DNA of 55,093 nucleotides from a virus. The notes beneath the pieces are model-generated. The model had not been told where the DNA came from, searched no databases, and was given only the letters and a program-made list of their open reading frames with translations. The position numbers and the translations under genes are program-made. Below are positions 42,901 to 51,919 of this stretch, in pieces. Positions within the stretch are counted from its first letter, which is position 1; every line of letters starts with the position of its first letter. The stretch covers positions 1 through 55,093 of the IMG/VR virus record IMGVR_UViG_3300015171_000006, one strand, 5' to 3'.

Positions 42901-44257
42901 GTGCATTATTACTCCTTCCTAATATCGTTTGAAGATTATTTAAGTTATTTTGATAACCTGTTACATAACCTGCATTGCCGGTGCTGTCTGATTTATCTTT
43001 CTTTAGTCCGAGGTTTGCATAAATAGTTGTTGTGTCCTGCGTGTGTGCAGATACAGAACTATCAACATATTTCTTTGGAGTTAGAGAATTATTATCTAAA
43101 AGCGAATTGAAATTGTAGGTGTATTTAATCGGTTTTGTGCTGGTAATTTTTCCGTAAGGATTAAAATTAAAATTGCTGTCAATATTTAAAATTGAATTGT
43201 TGCCTGCCTTCTGATATTCTAAATTGAAGCCGCTGTTTAAAGTTGCGCCGAAATAAATATGCCCGGTGTTATCAGCCGTTGATATGATATTATTAAAATC
43301 AGTATTTCTGAAATAGTAGGTACCATTCAGGGAATTATAAATTTGAAATTGAGGCGTGTTATCTATTTTGAAATTATAACCTGCTGCATCAATTATATTG
43401 GGTTGAGTAAGAGCAGGATTGGATGTAATTACTGCCTGCAAGCCGGGGGTTCCCGGGGAGAAGGCCGCTAATTGGTCAACAACCCATTTTTTATTTACAA
43501 GGCTGTTATCAGTAAATATTCCTGATAAATCAGTCTTATACTGCACCGGGTAAATAGCCGTTAAATTACCGGCATTATTAAAGTAAGCTGATAAGCCACC
43601 GTTCTTTGTGATAACTCTTAAAGCTGAATCAGAAGCGCCGTTGGTGTTGGCGTTCAATTCGAGATAGTCATCCGTTTTTATTTGTAAAGGCCTGTATGCT
43701 TTTGTAACAATCTGGCAGATATAATCTGAAACAAAATTCATCATATCCGCCCCGGATGCTGTATTAGTAGAACCTAATTTCATAACAGTACCGGACGGGC
43801 TTGATGTGACTGATAACGGCGGATATGCCGTTGATCCTGATATTATAGAAATATTGCCGTTTGGTGTGTGCGTAATATTTATGCCTTTATCTCCAATTTT
43901 TAAAGTGTCGGTGAATGTTTTTTTGCCGGTGATAGTTTCCGGGCCACCCAAATGAACTAAAAGAGAATCGTAAATTGTAGATTTTACTGTGTCATAAGGG
44001 AACGTGTTTGAGTGAGACAATCCATTACCAGTAATTATTTTTGCCGATTTGAATTTCTGAGCAGTATCTATATACTTGCTTAAATCAATTATCTTTTGTA
44101 AGTCCGTGTTTAGCATAGATGCCGAGATGGCCCTGGTGCCATTGGTTCTAATTGTTGTATCTACCGCGTAGCGGGTTTGGGTGATCTTATCATCAAGTGT
44201 TTGAGCGCCGGCATGATAGCCTGCAGCAATCAAAAGTAAAATCAGTAATTTTTTCAT
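39956..44257 (-). CDS. Large tail fibre protein with N-terminal signal peptide
   Basis: 1433 residues, the largest product. N-terminal 'MKKLLILLLIAAGYHAGAQ' is a clean signal peptide. The body is Asn/Thr/Ser/Gly-rich and repetitive, typical of trimeric fibres. The C-terminus ('ITVSGVNMDASSTKTLNVQY', then 'IVLTSNGTTYDVTG') resembles C-terminal domains of phage fibres. Its place after the hub genes fits receptor binding. The signal peptide is odd for a virion protein and is shared by two neighbours. Confidence 0.85.
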   Translation of the reverse strand: MKKLLILLLIAAGYHAGAQTLDDKITQTRYAVDTTIRTNGTRAISASMLNTDLQKIIDLSKYIDTAQKFKSAKIITGNGLSHSNTFPYDTVKSTIYDSLLVHLGGPETITGKKTFTDTLKIGDKGINITHTPNGNISIISGSTAYPPLSVTSSPSGTVMKLGSTNTASGADMMNFVSDYICQIVTKAYRPLQIKTDDYLELNANTNGASDSALRVITKNGGLSAYFNNAGNLTAIYPVQYKTDLSGIFTDNSLVNKKWVVDQLAAFSPGTPGLQAVITSNPALTQPNIIDAAGYNFKIDNTPQFQIYNSLNGTYYFRNTDFNNIISTADNTGHIYFGATLNSGFNLEYQKAGNNSILNIDSNFNFNPYGKITSTKPIKYTYNFNSLLDNNSLTPKKYVDSSVSAHTQDTTTIYANLGLKKDKSDSTGNAGYVTGYQNNLNNLQTILGRSNNALSNIFIDGGYTMGSYYARNTPGQPYAVIQANNATGQLEIGNSAGRHFDLYADNITTTDKVLEAPNVTGTVAEGATVNGTTYHANTLGAIPLPVFDSNQVKSLIPSIIPPSRGGTGINNGSFTLTMGGNIAFNGANAVTFTSIGNTNISLPTSGTMATVETNQTLINKNLADPTNIFPPFADSNRVNTKLASKLDTSATYVNNIVFNNSGLIHTSPATFSYSGHTATITQTLATHPAYNVLATGSSTAAPTWRTGLDSNYLAVGHHTENYYRGVFGPLIGAKLDTTIYNANIAELDSVAVSAGIFNIFVQQGLKFKMFAQQGGNGITLTRTATDSITHFANDLITGIAGTDSIFFGLNASQNGYISGTRNATKGTSNYVFGAILNESSRQLSNLAAIGVSFSLTTPSLRVGTSTVASVGSARISNASASYTPQLAVSTGGLNSSEVIIDTASVGFGLSNNANNNIVMAYMGLKNQVYTTAAETTDWTFKIKYPSAYTQEVMRLTSNKQLILNDSAGSHPSSQFVVNATTKGVILASQTTAQTNAISSPEDGELVYDNVTHRYRWFRTSDNTWNDVGTSAASILTHSTGTGLSGGNFDGTIARTWTVDLSTGIAGGQSVIGDINAGGNLTLVSTSNAIKGKIILGASGASAYDGALNFMGIGTASPTSQLHLAGNITAAAWTTNGIGLRYAAATYTDNSSSGTVANMTVHDIGIPTVAASSSTTFTSGSTFTIEGPPVSGSNVIISQTAALRILSGLLRADGGMATSSSTQASNFGAAAGTASATSSAAGLLAGGATSTMFRSAFNGGTNSVANANFNIGNAIFGAVANTTSTGAGSHPYGYNVLINAPTFTAGTLGTIADEASLIVNGAPTGLAPTNNGGIAKALWVIGGSRFEGMQYKYAAKSANYTITANDFYLPCNGTFTVTLIATPAGSTFIIKNTGSGTITVSGVNMDASSTKTLNVQYGGIVLTSNGTTYDVTGTF

Positions 44258-44259
44258 TT

Positions 44260-44730
44260 TTATCCTATTAAAAAGTCAGCACTAAAATCTTCATTAAAAT
44301 CACCACCTTCAAACACAGGTGTTAATTGCCCGCTACCTTTAAAATCAATGGTAAACACCGCCATGCTATCTATATTTCCCACATAAGAACTGCTTGTTAT
44401 AAAGCAGGCTCCTTCTTCTGAATAAACACTCCCCTCATCATCCGTGTATTGAAATTTTAACAGCAATAATTTTTGCGCCATTTGAATTGCGCTTAGCTCC
44501 TTTATAGTAAGCTTGCCCGCTTCATTAAAAGAAACCACACCATCACACGACCCGCTAAAACTGTTTTTTGTTGGTAAAAATGTTGCCCATTTGCCTGTAC
44601 CTGACACGCTCGTTTCTATGCTGTCTGTTACTTTTGTCAGGGTTAAGCTGCTGGCACATGCGTAGCCCTTCCATGTGCCGTCTGCTGTGTCAAAGGCAAG
44701 AAGAACAACGTTTTTTCCACGTACAGTCAT
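44260..44730 (-). CDS. Tail-tube-like protein at the tail tip
   Basis: 156 residues. 'GKNVVLLAFDTADGTWKGYA' and 'SIETSVSGTGKWATFLPTKN' follow the pattern of major tail tube proteins of the TP901-1 type. A separate tube protein (50526-51206) is already present, so this second one may cap the tube or form part of the baseplate. Its ATG overlaps the hub stop by 4 bases. Confidence 0.65.
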   Translation of the reverse strand: MTVRGKNVVLLAFDTADGTWKGYACASSLTLTKVTDSIETSVSGTGKWATFLPTKNSFSGSCDGVVSFNEAGKLTIKELSAIQMAQKLLLLKFQYTDDEGSVYSEEGACFITSSSYVGNIDSMAVFTIDFKGSGQLTPVFEGGDFNEDFSADFLIG

Positions 44731-47282
44731 TTAGATGCATATAAAAATTCAAAGGTGTAATAATACAGCAGGTCGCTGTCTTGCTCAGTATCTTTATACA
44801 TCTCATAAAGGGTTCCTGAAGCATGGTTATTTCGGTAATCAATCTCTAACCTGCCAAATACAAAGTTGAGGTCTGCGAAGTAGGTGTACCTGCAAACTGA
44901 GAGTAAAGAAAGATGATCACCCGCTAAGGAGCGAAGGCCGTAAAAAGTACCTTCAAGCAGGTTTCTTGGCACTCTCCTTAAAAACAAATTTTCTGATGTA
45001 GTTATTTCGCCAAGTTTCTTCTGTTCTGTTCTTACAGCCCTTTTCCATAGGCCGCAGCGTTTTTGTAGCACACCTGATTTTTCATTCAAAAACAAAGTGC
45101 CTGATATAGAGTTTCGCGGCGAATTGTCAATATAAATTTCATCTGCCTTATTATTCTTTGCATTGATGTTTTGAGATGAGGTATGAACCTGCCCTGTTAT
45201 CTTAGTGCTTTGGTTTATCATTGGCTGATAATCCAGGCGTATGTCGCGGTAAAAAGTTCCGTTATCAGTTCCGCTTACATCCATAATGGATAAGCCGAAA
45301 TACAAAAGACCGTCAAATGGCACGGTGCCATTTAAATCGAAAGTATGTGTTTGATTAGTATTGTCGCCCGGCTGTACAATTGCATTCCATCCCAGAACAT
45401 TTCTCCATGCGCCCGACTCGTCTAAAAATTTTGTTTGCGTGCCGTCAGTAATTTTAATACTAAAAATGCCAGTCACGCTCCCTGACTGGCTGTCAGCAGT
45501 TTGAACTGTGAATGAGTATGTAAAAACATCTCCCATGTTGGCCTGAATGGGTGCTGATTCAATATAAACCTGCTTTAATACAGCATATCTTTCAATCTCA
45601 TTGCCAAGGTTATCAGTAACAACTCTTATGAAATATGTTGCACCAGTATTTGCTGAAACAATGTGCCACCACGGCATTGCATACTCTTTTACATTATGCA
45701 GGTTAACGCCACTCCCAGTTGTATAAGAATTTAAAAGAGTGCCTAACTGATTAAGAGCGTGATTCCTTAAAAGCTCACCCGGTTCTTTATAGTTAAAAGT
45801 TTCTTTAGTAAAATTATAAGGCCTGGTAATCCTTTGCAGCAACCCCGTTTCAGCTTTGCTTTGTTCATCTTTGCCTATCAAAAATTTAGGCCAGCCGGCA
45901 AATCTGTATCCGCTTTCACTATAAAATACATGGTCTAAAAAATTAAAATTCTCATCATAATAAAACCCCGGAATATTAAAATCATAATACCGCATTTCAT
46001 CCCACCGTACAATGTTCCATCTGCCTTTAGCCTGAAATAAAGTAAGATTGAACCGCTGCAATACTTTGGTTAAAACAGTATAGCAATCTTCATAATTAGT
46101 ATCAATTAAAAAAGTTTGCGGATCAATAAATGTTTGCTCTAAAAAGCATTTGTTACTGTCCTGTGTTACTTCATTTATGTTAGCATAAACAATTGTTTTC
46201 AATTTTAATCCTGTTGCGCTTAAGCACAATTTTACTACTGTCAGCAGGCTCATTAAATCATTCAATAAAATATTCCTGAACACTCCCAAGGTGCCGGATG
46301 TAGAGGCCACGTTTGCAGGATGTTCTACGAGGTAAGCATTCCAAAAAGTGCCACCATTAAATAAAGATTTAACCTCATAAGGCCCGGCGCCGTTCACGCT
46401 TATCTTATCGCCCACAAATAAACTGCTACCAAAGCCTTCACTTACAAGTAATGCAGAATTTCCAGCATATTCGTTTATTTCATAAGTCTCCGGGCTGGTA
46501 AAAATAAGGTCATAGCTTGCCGGCGCTTTATTAAAAGCAACATCTTTAAGCAACCCTAAATTATCAGTGGCAGACAAAGTAATTTCATGCGCATAATCTA
46601 CCATTATCTCGCTGCTGTCATCCTGCACTATAAAACCGTGAAACAAAGGCAGATCCGAATTGTCTCCAAAGTGCCAGATAAGGTCAACTTTAAATTCTTC
46701 ATCATCTGTACTTAAGAGATCACTCAATTTTATATTGTTACCCTGGTTAACCAAAGTAATTTCTAATGAGCTTCCTTTAATCGGTGCTTTAGGGTCATCC
46801 GTTTCCCACCGGTGAACAGCAGCCACAGCGCCGCCTGTTACATTTATAGTATTGCCATTATAATTTTTTTGAAAAATCTGTAAAGAATATTTAGGGAAAA
46901 CTGTATCTACCCGGTCAAACTCACACAGATATTTTAAAGCGTTTGGGATAAGTATCGGCGCCGGCGGTTGTGGTATTGGCGGCGGTGTAACAGGAGTACT
47001 GCCTGAATCCTGAACGGTTATTGATGAAATAGTACTAATTTGTTTAACTGTATATTCCGCAGTATATAAATTATCCCGATAGTCTGTACTTGTACTGTTA
47101 AATAAGCCTGCGGCTATTGTAGCGGCATTTTCGCCGGGTGCGGCTGTGTAGGCCGAAATAACAGTAGGAGAAGAGTAACCGTTAATTATACCATTAATGG
47201 TAATCACCGTTTCCACGCTTACCGGTGGGCCGGAGACGGATATTAAAAATTCTGCGCCTGATGGAAATGAATTAACTGTCAT
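44727..47282 (-). CDS. Tail hub / distal tail protein
   Basis: 851 residues from the ATG at 47282. A first module (about 1-95) ends in a proline-rich linker ('TPPPIPQPPAP'). The next part, 'YLCEFDRVDTVFPKYSLQIF' and 'FKVDLIWHFGDNSDLPLFHGF', is like hub or Tal proteins that sit under the tape measure. It lies where those genes normally are, after the tape measure with one inverted gene between. Confidence 0.75.
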   Translation of the reverse strand: MTVNSFPSGAEFLISVSGPPVSVETVITINGIINGYSSPTVISAYTAAPGENAATIAAGLFNSTSTDYRDNLYTAEYTVKQISTISSITVQDSGSTPVTPPPIPQPPAPILIPNALKYLCEFDRVDTVFPKYSLQIFQKNYNGNTINVTGGAVAAVHRWETDDPKAPIKGSSLEITLVNQGNNIKLSDLLSTDDEEFKVDLIWHFGDNSDLPLFHGFIVQDDSSEIMVDYAHEITLSATDNLGLLKDVAFNKAPASYDLIFTSPETYEINEYAGNSALLVSEGFGSSLFVGDKISVNGAGPYEVKSLFNGGTFWNAYLVEHPANVASTSGTLGVFRNILLNDLMSLLTVVKLCLSATGLKLKTIVYANINEVTQDSNKCFLEQTFIDPQTFLIDTNYEDCYTVLTKVLQRFNLTLFQAKGRWNIVRWDEMRYYDFNIPGFYYDENFNFLDHVFYSESGYRFAGWPKFLIGKDEQSKAETGLLQRITRPYNFTKETFNYKEPGELLRNHALNQLGTLLNSYTTGSGVNLHNVKEYAMPWWHIVSANTGATYFIRVVTDNLGNEIERYAVLKQVYIESAPIQANMGDVFTYSFTVQTADSQSGSVTGIFSIKITDGTQTKFLDESGAWRNVLGWNAIVQPGDNTNQTHTFDLNGTVPFDGLLYFGLSIMDVSGTDNGTFYRDIRLDYQPMINQSTKITGQVHTSSQNINAKNNKADEIYIDNSPRNSISGTLFLNEKSGVLQKRCGLWKRAVRTEQKKLGEITTSENLFLRRVPRNLLEGTFYGLRSLAGDHLSLLSVCRYTYFADLNFVFGRLEIDYRNNHASGTLYEMYKDTEQDSDLLYYYTFEFLYASK

Positions 47283-47352
47283 CAATCATAAAAATAAATT
47301 AAAGCTTAAGCTATAATTTGCAGGTTCGTATAAAGTAATTTACTTTAGATAA

Positions 47353-47769
47353 ATGAAAAAATATATACTATTTCTGCTGGTTATTGTTTCTGCAAATGCT
47401 ATGGCTCAAAAGAAAGGCGATAACACAATAATTTTACCCTACACTTCTTTATCTCAGATAAAAAACGTTCTTTTCCAAAACGGATATTCAACAAATTCTG
47501 ATACTGTTTATATAGCAACATCTTCTAAAGAATTAGCCAAGGCTGCCATGTCTGTAAAGCTGATGATTTTAAGAACAGATACCGCCACCTTCATAAAAGG
47601 AATGACAAAATCAACTGTATCACTTTATTTATCATCCGTAAAGTATGAAGATGATTTTTCCCAAATTTCTTTTATAGGAATGAAAGGAAGCTCCTACAGA
47701 AAAGTATGGGAAGAAATGGATAGAATAGCAAAACTTTTATCTTCGAATCTTATTTATATAAAACAGTAA
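47353..47769 (+). CDS. Secreted moron protein, opposite strand
   Basis: 138 residues with a signal peptide ('MKKYILFLLVIVSANAMAQ', cleavage near residue 19). Mature part alpha/beta, no recognised family. It is inserted between the tape measure and hub genes on the plus strand. Its stop is immediately followed by the end of the tape-measure gene. TTTG, 20 bases, TACTTTAG lie just before the ATG (4 bases away), so the message may be leaderless. Probably expressed in the lysogen. Confidence 0.75.
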   Translation: MKKYILFLLVIVSANAMAQKKGDNTIILPYTSLSQIKNVLFQNGYSTNSDTVYIATSSKELAKAAMSVKLMILRTDTATFIKGMTKSTVSLYLSSVKYEDDFSQISFIGMKGSSYRKVWEEMDRIAKLLSSNLIYIKQ

Positions 47770-49881
47770 TTAACCGTTTCTTGAAATTTGAGACTGCGCC
47801 CTTTGAACTGCAGCAACTAATCTGTTCCCCTTTATTTCAAAGTCTCCATAAATTTCTATAGCTTGCCCGCCGCCAATGTTTGAACTCCCTACGCTTCCGC
47901 CCGTTGCAAATTTTTGAGGAATAAACCCGTTGTTCAACATATCAAAAAATGATGAGCCGAATTTAGCCACGGTATCAGCTTTTATCACATACTCACCACG
48001 GCTTAACCTTGCAAAAATGCTGTCTGATGTAGATGAGCCCGGCCCATTGATATAACCACCTGTTGCAAAGCCGGGTGCCACTTTACCTACCTGAGATTTG
48101 ATGATAGCACCCAAAGCTATTAACCCAACTCCAACGGCAATTGAGGCCACCGGGTTTGCTAAAAGCTTTTTAAAGGCGCTCTTTGCAATTTGAATTTCAA
48201 TTGCAGATTGTATTAAAAATTTACCAAGATTTTTAAGCTGATCTCCTACGGATCCAAATATACCATCAAACAAGCCTTTAAAAGAATCTTTACCGCCGCC
48301 AATAGCATTACCGATTGATTCGCCAAGGCTTGACAATGCATCAACATTAATTGCCTTTAACGAATCACTTACCTGCTTTTGCAGTTCAGCCATTTGCTTG
48401 GTAACTATTGTGGGTAAAGGCTTTAAAGTGTTTGCTAAATCTGAAGGCTTTGGCGGTAACAAAGAAAGGCCAATATTAATCTTAGCATCTTCGGGTTTCT
48501 TAAAAATCAGCTTTCGTAAATCATCCCTTTCTTTTAAATCAGCAATTTTAAATTCTAAATCTAAAACAATAGGGCTTTCTGCTGTCTGTTTAAACTTATC
48601 AACTAAAGTATGAATTGTACTCTCTACTGCTGATACTTTTTCTTTTACTTTATCGGTTTTAAAAATTAATTCTTCCTGGGAGATAAGGTCGAGTTGCCTT
48701 TGAAGTTTTACAAGAACATCGTTTATAGTTTCTGCCTGCTTTGCTACTTTTGGCTTAGCGTCTTTATGTTTATCCTGATCTTCAACTGCTTTAGCAAGCA
48801 AGGGAAGGCTGGCAAATTTCGTAAGAAAATCAATTTGAGACTGAAGCGATTTTGCGTTTGCTTTATTTTGGTCTAAATCTTTTTGGGTAGCAGCCTTTTT
48901 ATACAGCGCATTTGTTTGATCAAGTCCACGCGTTTCTGCATCCCGGCTATCTTTAAGATTTGCTTTGGTATTCTCCAAATCAACCTTCCTCATATTCTGA
49001 AGAATCTTAAAATTTTCCTGCTCGTTATCAAGTATTTTGCCAGATAAATCCTCAATCTTGCTCAGTGCCGCTCTTGCTTTTGCATTAGCAATAATTGACA
49101 GGGTAGCATTGTCATAAGCAGTTTTGGAATCCCCGTTTAGAATACTCTCTGTTTTCAGATTTTTAAAAAAATCAGGAAACTCTTTTTGTAATCCTTTCAC
49201 AGCAGCAAGCCTATCTTTCATTGAAAGATTTACATTAGTTGCGGCATCATATAGTATTTTTAAATCCGCGGTTTGTTTCCCGGCATCTTTGTTGGCATCT
49301 TTTAATACATCGTTTAAATTAGCCTGATTTACCTTTAATTGCGCGGCTGCATCTGATACCTTATTCATGCTTGCAAACCATAGGCTAAAGGCCTCAATTA
49401 CCGGACCTGAGATAAGGCTAACAAGTCCCGCAATACCAATACCAGGTAATATGTAAGCGAGTTTTCTAAGCCCGCCCCAGACTGAACTAATACCGCCAGC
49501 GAGCCCTGTGCCCGCCTTCTCAGCAGTTTTCATTTCTGTAACTGATAATTTCAGTGCAGTAGTGGTATTTGCCAGTTCAGTTTTTGCAGTAGCAAGTGAT
49601 GTGCTTAAAGTATTTGAATTGGCTGAAAGCCTTACAATTTCTTCTCTCAGCGCTGCCGCTGCACTCTTACCATCGGAACTATTTTTATTTAATTTTTGGA
49701 GATTTACCGCCGCTGTAGTTAGCTCTTTTTCATTGAGCCGGAGCGAAGTATTAAGATCATTTATAACGACCTTTAACTGGCCCTGATTTTCTGTTAACTG
49801 GCCTACCTTGGCTTTTGCCGCATCTATCTTTGAAAGAAAGCCGGTAATATCAGCGCCGACCGTTACCTGCATATCTTCCAT
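47770..49881 (-). CDS. Tail tape measure protein
   Basis: 703 residues. Long coiled coils at about 10-130 and 200-450, hydrophobic segments at about 145-170 and 595-615, and a Gly/Ala-rich end with 'GFATGGYINGPGSSTSDSIF'. This is the usual make-up of a tape measure protein, and the gene follows the two tail chaperones. At roughly 0.15 nm per residue it predicts a tail of about 105 nm. Confidence 0.88.
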   Translation of the reverse strand: MEDMQVTVGADITGFLSKIDAAKAKVGQLTENQGQLKVVINDLNTSLRLNEKELTTAAVNLQKLNKNSSDGKSAAAALREEIVRLSANSNTLSTSLATAKTELANTTTALKLSVTEMKTAEKAGTGLAGGISSVWGGLRKLAYILPGIGIAGLVSLISGPVIEAFSLWFASMNKVSDAAAQLKVNQANLNDVLKDANKDAGKQTADLKILYDAATNVNLSMKDRLAAVKGLQKEFPDFFKNLKTESILNGDSKTAYDNATLSIIANAKARAALSKIEDLSGKILDNEQENFKILQNMRKVDLENTKANLKDSRDAETRGLDQTNALYKKAATQKDLDQNKANAKSLQSQIDFLTKFASLPLLAKAVEDQDKHKDAKPKVAKQAETINDVLVKLQRQLDLISQEELIFKTDKVKEKVSAVESTIHTLVDKFKQTAESPIVLDLEFKIADLKERDDLRKLIFKKPEDAKINIGLSLLPPKPSDLANTLKPLPTIVTKQMAELQKQVSDSLKAINVDALSSLGESIGNAIGGGKDSFKGLFDGIFGSVGDQLKNLGKFLIQSAIEIQIAKSAFKKLLANPVASIAVGVGLIALGAIIKSQVGKVAPGFATGGYINGPGSSTSDSIFARLSRGEYVIKADTVAKFGSSFFDMLNNGFIPQKFATGGSVGSSNIGGGQAIEIYGDFEIKGNRLVAAVQRAQSQISRNG

Positions 49882-49882
49882 A

Positions 49883-50526
49883 TCACTTCATTTTATGGGC
49901 TTTTTTAATTTGCGCCAGTAAGTCTTTACTTATTGTAAATGTATCGTGGCTTATTACTTTATCTGATGATAGCGGCAAAAATTCTTTAAGCGAAAGAGGC
50001 TTTTGAACAAGGCTTTGGTGAATCTTAAATAAACCCATCCTTAAAAAAGAAAATTGAACATCCTGTTTATCTTCATAACCCATGACCTTGCAGTAATTCA
50101 CATAAGCGCTGTTGGTGTAATACTCCCTTTCCGTCATGCCTAATACACCAAAGAAAAATTTATGCGTTTCAAATAACTCTAATTCTACTTCTTTACTGCT
50201 TTGCTTTTTTTTTCTTTTTCTGGCTTTTGAGTGATTATAGATTGATACATCTGCGTTCCTGTAAACACTGTTGAAACTTCTTTAATAATTTCAGCAGCAT
50301 TGGGCTTTATGTAAATTTCATCTACCCAGTCACAAACATCCTCAAAAGTATAATCCGGGTGTTCTTCTTTTACAAAACTGTTACCTCTTAAACCGCCATA
50401 AAATAAGGCATACACATTTTGAATATCAGAATCAGGATTGCTCTTTGTTCTTATTATTTCAAGAGCAAGCTGGTTAAATTTTAACCCACGTTCTTTGCCG
50501 CCTAATTCTATTTTAATATAACTCAT
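49883..50526 (-). CDS. Tail assembly chaperone G-T fusion by -1 frameshift
   Basis: The 113-residue frame (50526-50185) and the following 84-residue frame (50137-49883) lie in frames 0 and -1. From the slippery A-run at 50206-50212 to the second ATG, the -1 frame has no stop codon. The fusion product would have about 214 residues. This is the G/GT arrangement of lambda-type phages, in which both proteins chaperone tape measure and tube assembly. The frameshift is inferred from frame and sequence. Confidence 0.75.
50185..50526 (-). CDS. Tail assembly chaperone (G)
   Basis: 113 residues ending in a Lys/Glu-rich tail ('KPEKEKKSKAVKK'). 'LNQLALEIIRTKS'-like helical start and 'FEDVCDWVDEIYI' suit the small chaperone encoded before the tape measure. 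Its start overlaps the tube gene stop. The 3' end carries the slippery A-run that likely joins it to the next frame. Confidence 0.75.
   Translation of the reverse strand: MSYIKIELGGKERGLKFNQLALEIIRTKSNPDSDIQNVYALFYGGLRGNSFVKEEHPDYTFEDVCDWVDEIYIKPNAAEIIKEVSTVFTGTQMYQSIITQKPEKEKKSKAVKK
50206..50212 (-). other. Slippery sequence for -1 frameshifting
   Basis: On the minus strand the G-frame codons AAA AAA AGC are preceded by A, giving A AAA AAA. A slip by one base leads into AAG CAA AGC AGT and an open frame through the next chaperone. The stop codon of G follows 19 bases later. Confidence 0.65.
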
Positions 50527-51206
50527 TAAGGTATAATTGTAGCTACAGGAATTGAGAAGCCGGAGCCAGTACCGCCAATATTAGCAGCCAAAGCAGTAAG
50601 TGTATTACCCACCACATAACCAGATCCACCGTCATCCAAAATACATGCTGTTACTGAACCGCCTGATACGGTTATATCTGCAGTTGCGCCTAAACCCGCC
50701 CCGCCTGTTAATGGAACATCTGTGTAAACACCGTTAGTATATAAAGTACCTGCTGTAATGCTTCCAAGAGTAGCAATTGCACCGCTGGCCTCTACTTTTG
50801 TAATGTCACCAACTACCTGGAACTGGCCCTGAAAAGTAGAGTTTCCGGCGCCGTATGTATCTGAAAGAGAAGTTAAAAACCCTTTGCCTGAATAAGTAAT
50901 ATCATCATCCTGCGGCAAGGCTACCCCTACTTTCCATCCAAATATTGCTTTAACAGCCCAAAGATCATGCAGGTTAGCGCCGCTTATTCGTCCGCTGGCA
51001 GGATCCCACATTTGCACACCATCAAAGGTCACATCAGCTTTATTATCACCCGGTGCAGATTTTAAACCGCACTGCGTAGCCGTTTCAATACTCGTTGTTG
51101 TTCGCTGAATCGATTTTGTGGTTAAACAAACAAGTGTGCTGTAGTTAGTGCCACCCGTGGGGTCAATGAATAAAAATATATCATTGCCATTTATTTCTCT
51201 TTCCAT
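50526..51206 (-). CDS. Major tail tube protein
   Basis: 226 residues. 'INGNDIFLFIDPTGGTNYST' at the front, 'TSIETATQCGLKSAPGDNKA' and 'FTGQFQVVGDI'-like pattern near 125-135 suit the siphovirus tube fold. From about 145 an extra Gly/Ala/Thr-rich domain ('GGAGLGATADITVSGGSV') resembles the decorating domains often attached to tube proteins. It is followed by the tail chaperones, the usual order. Confidence 0.82.
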   Translation of the reverse strand: MEREINGNDIFLFIDPTGGTNYSTLVCLTTKSIQRTTTSIETATQCGLKSAPGDNKADVTFDGVQMWDPASGRISGANLHDLWAVKAIFGWKVGVALPQDDDITYSGKGFLTSLSDTYGAGNSTFQGQFQVVGDITKVEASGAIATLGSITAGTLYTNGVYTDVPLTGGAGLGATADITVSGGSVTACILDDGGSGYVVGNTLTALAANIGGTGSGFSIPVATIIP

Positions 51207-51272
51207 CTTAAATTAATTTGTAGTAAAAATAATTTAAAGACTATCTTATTTTTGGCTGTGTTGTATAAAGTA

Positions 51273-51707
51273 TTACCGGTGAAAGATGCTATGCTGAAAA
51301 GTTAGCACCCGATCAACATACTCCCTGGTATTATTAATGTTGTAATTCTGCGTAAAGTCGCCAGAAAGTTTTGTTGTTACACATTGAAGATTATCAGTTA
51401 ATTCAAGAGCAGTTTGTCTGTCAGGATAAATGGCCATTAATACAAGCCCGGCAATAGCATCAGCCGCCGCACCGTCATTATATTTCTCTTTAAATGTGTG
51501 AATCGTTACCCGCATAGATGTTGATGTATCTGCTTTGTATTGAGAAGAAGTATCATTATTAGTAATGCCGCCAAATACAATATAATTTTCATCCTCAATA
51601 TTATCAGGCGCTTTTTGATAAAAAACAGGGATAGGCACATCATTATATTTCAGCACCGATAAGGCAGAATTGTAAGCCACTCTTAAAGGATAATTTACAT
51701 CTCTCAT
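51273..51707 (-). CDS. Tail terminator / completion protein (DUF3168-like)
   Basis: 144 residues. 'VPIPVFYQKAPDNIEDENYI' and 'MRVTIHTFKEKYNDGAAADA' are typical of the small tail-completion proteins that cap the tube under the head. In other phages it follows gp10; here gp10 is at 1506-2027, at the other end of the window. A possible promoter (TTG, 20 bases, TACTTTTA at 51714-51721) lies just upstream. Confidence 0.75.
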   Translation of the reverse strand: MRDVNYPLRVAYNSALSVLKYNDVPIPVFYQKAPDNIEDENYIVFGGITNNDTSSQYKADTSTSMRVTIHTFKEKYNDGAAADAIAGLVLMAIYPDRQTALELTDNLQCVTTKLSGDFTQNYNINNTREYVDRVLTFQHSIFHR

Positions 51708-51919
51708 GTAAAGTAAAAGTAAAATCTTAATGTTTTTTGTTCAATAAGTTTATACTTAAAAACTATTTGGACCTTCCACTTAATTCAGCCCGGCCAACAG
51801 GCTATTCAAAAAAAACAAATATGCGACTAATTATATAACTTGCAAATTATAAGTACTTGCCCAAGCGCTTAATTTGAAGGTAAAAAAAGTCTTTTAGTAG
51901 ATAACAAAAATACTACTAA
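51708..51919. other. Intergenic stretch before the right accessory island
   Basis: No gene or hairpin of note. It starts with AGTAAAAGTAAAAT, which on the minus strand gives a weak -7 box for the tail operon. 'gcccggccaacaggct' and surrounding bases have no match to the cassette repeats, so the left edge of the island is not marked here. Confidence 0.4.
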
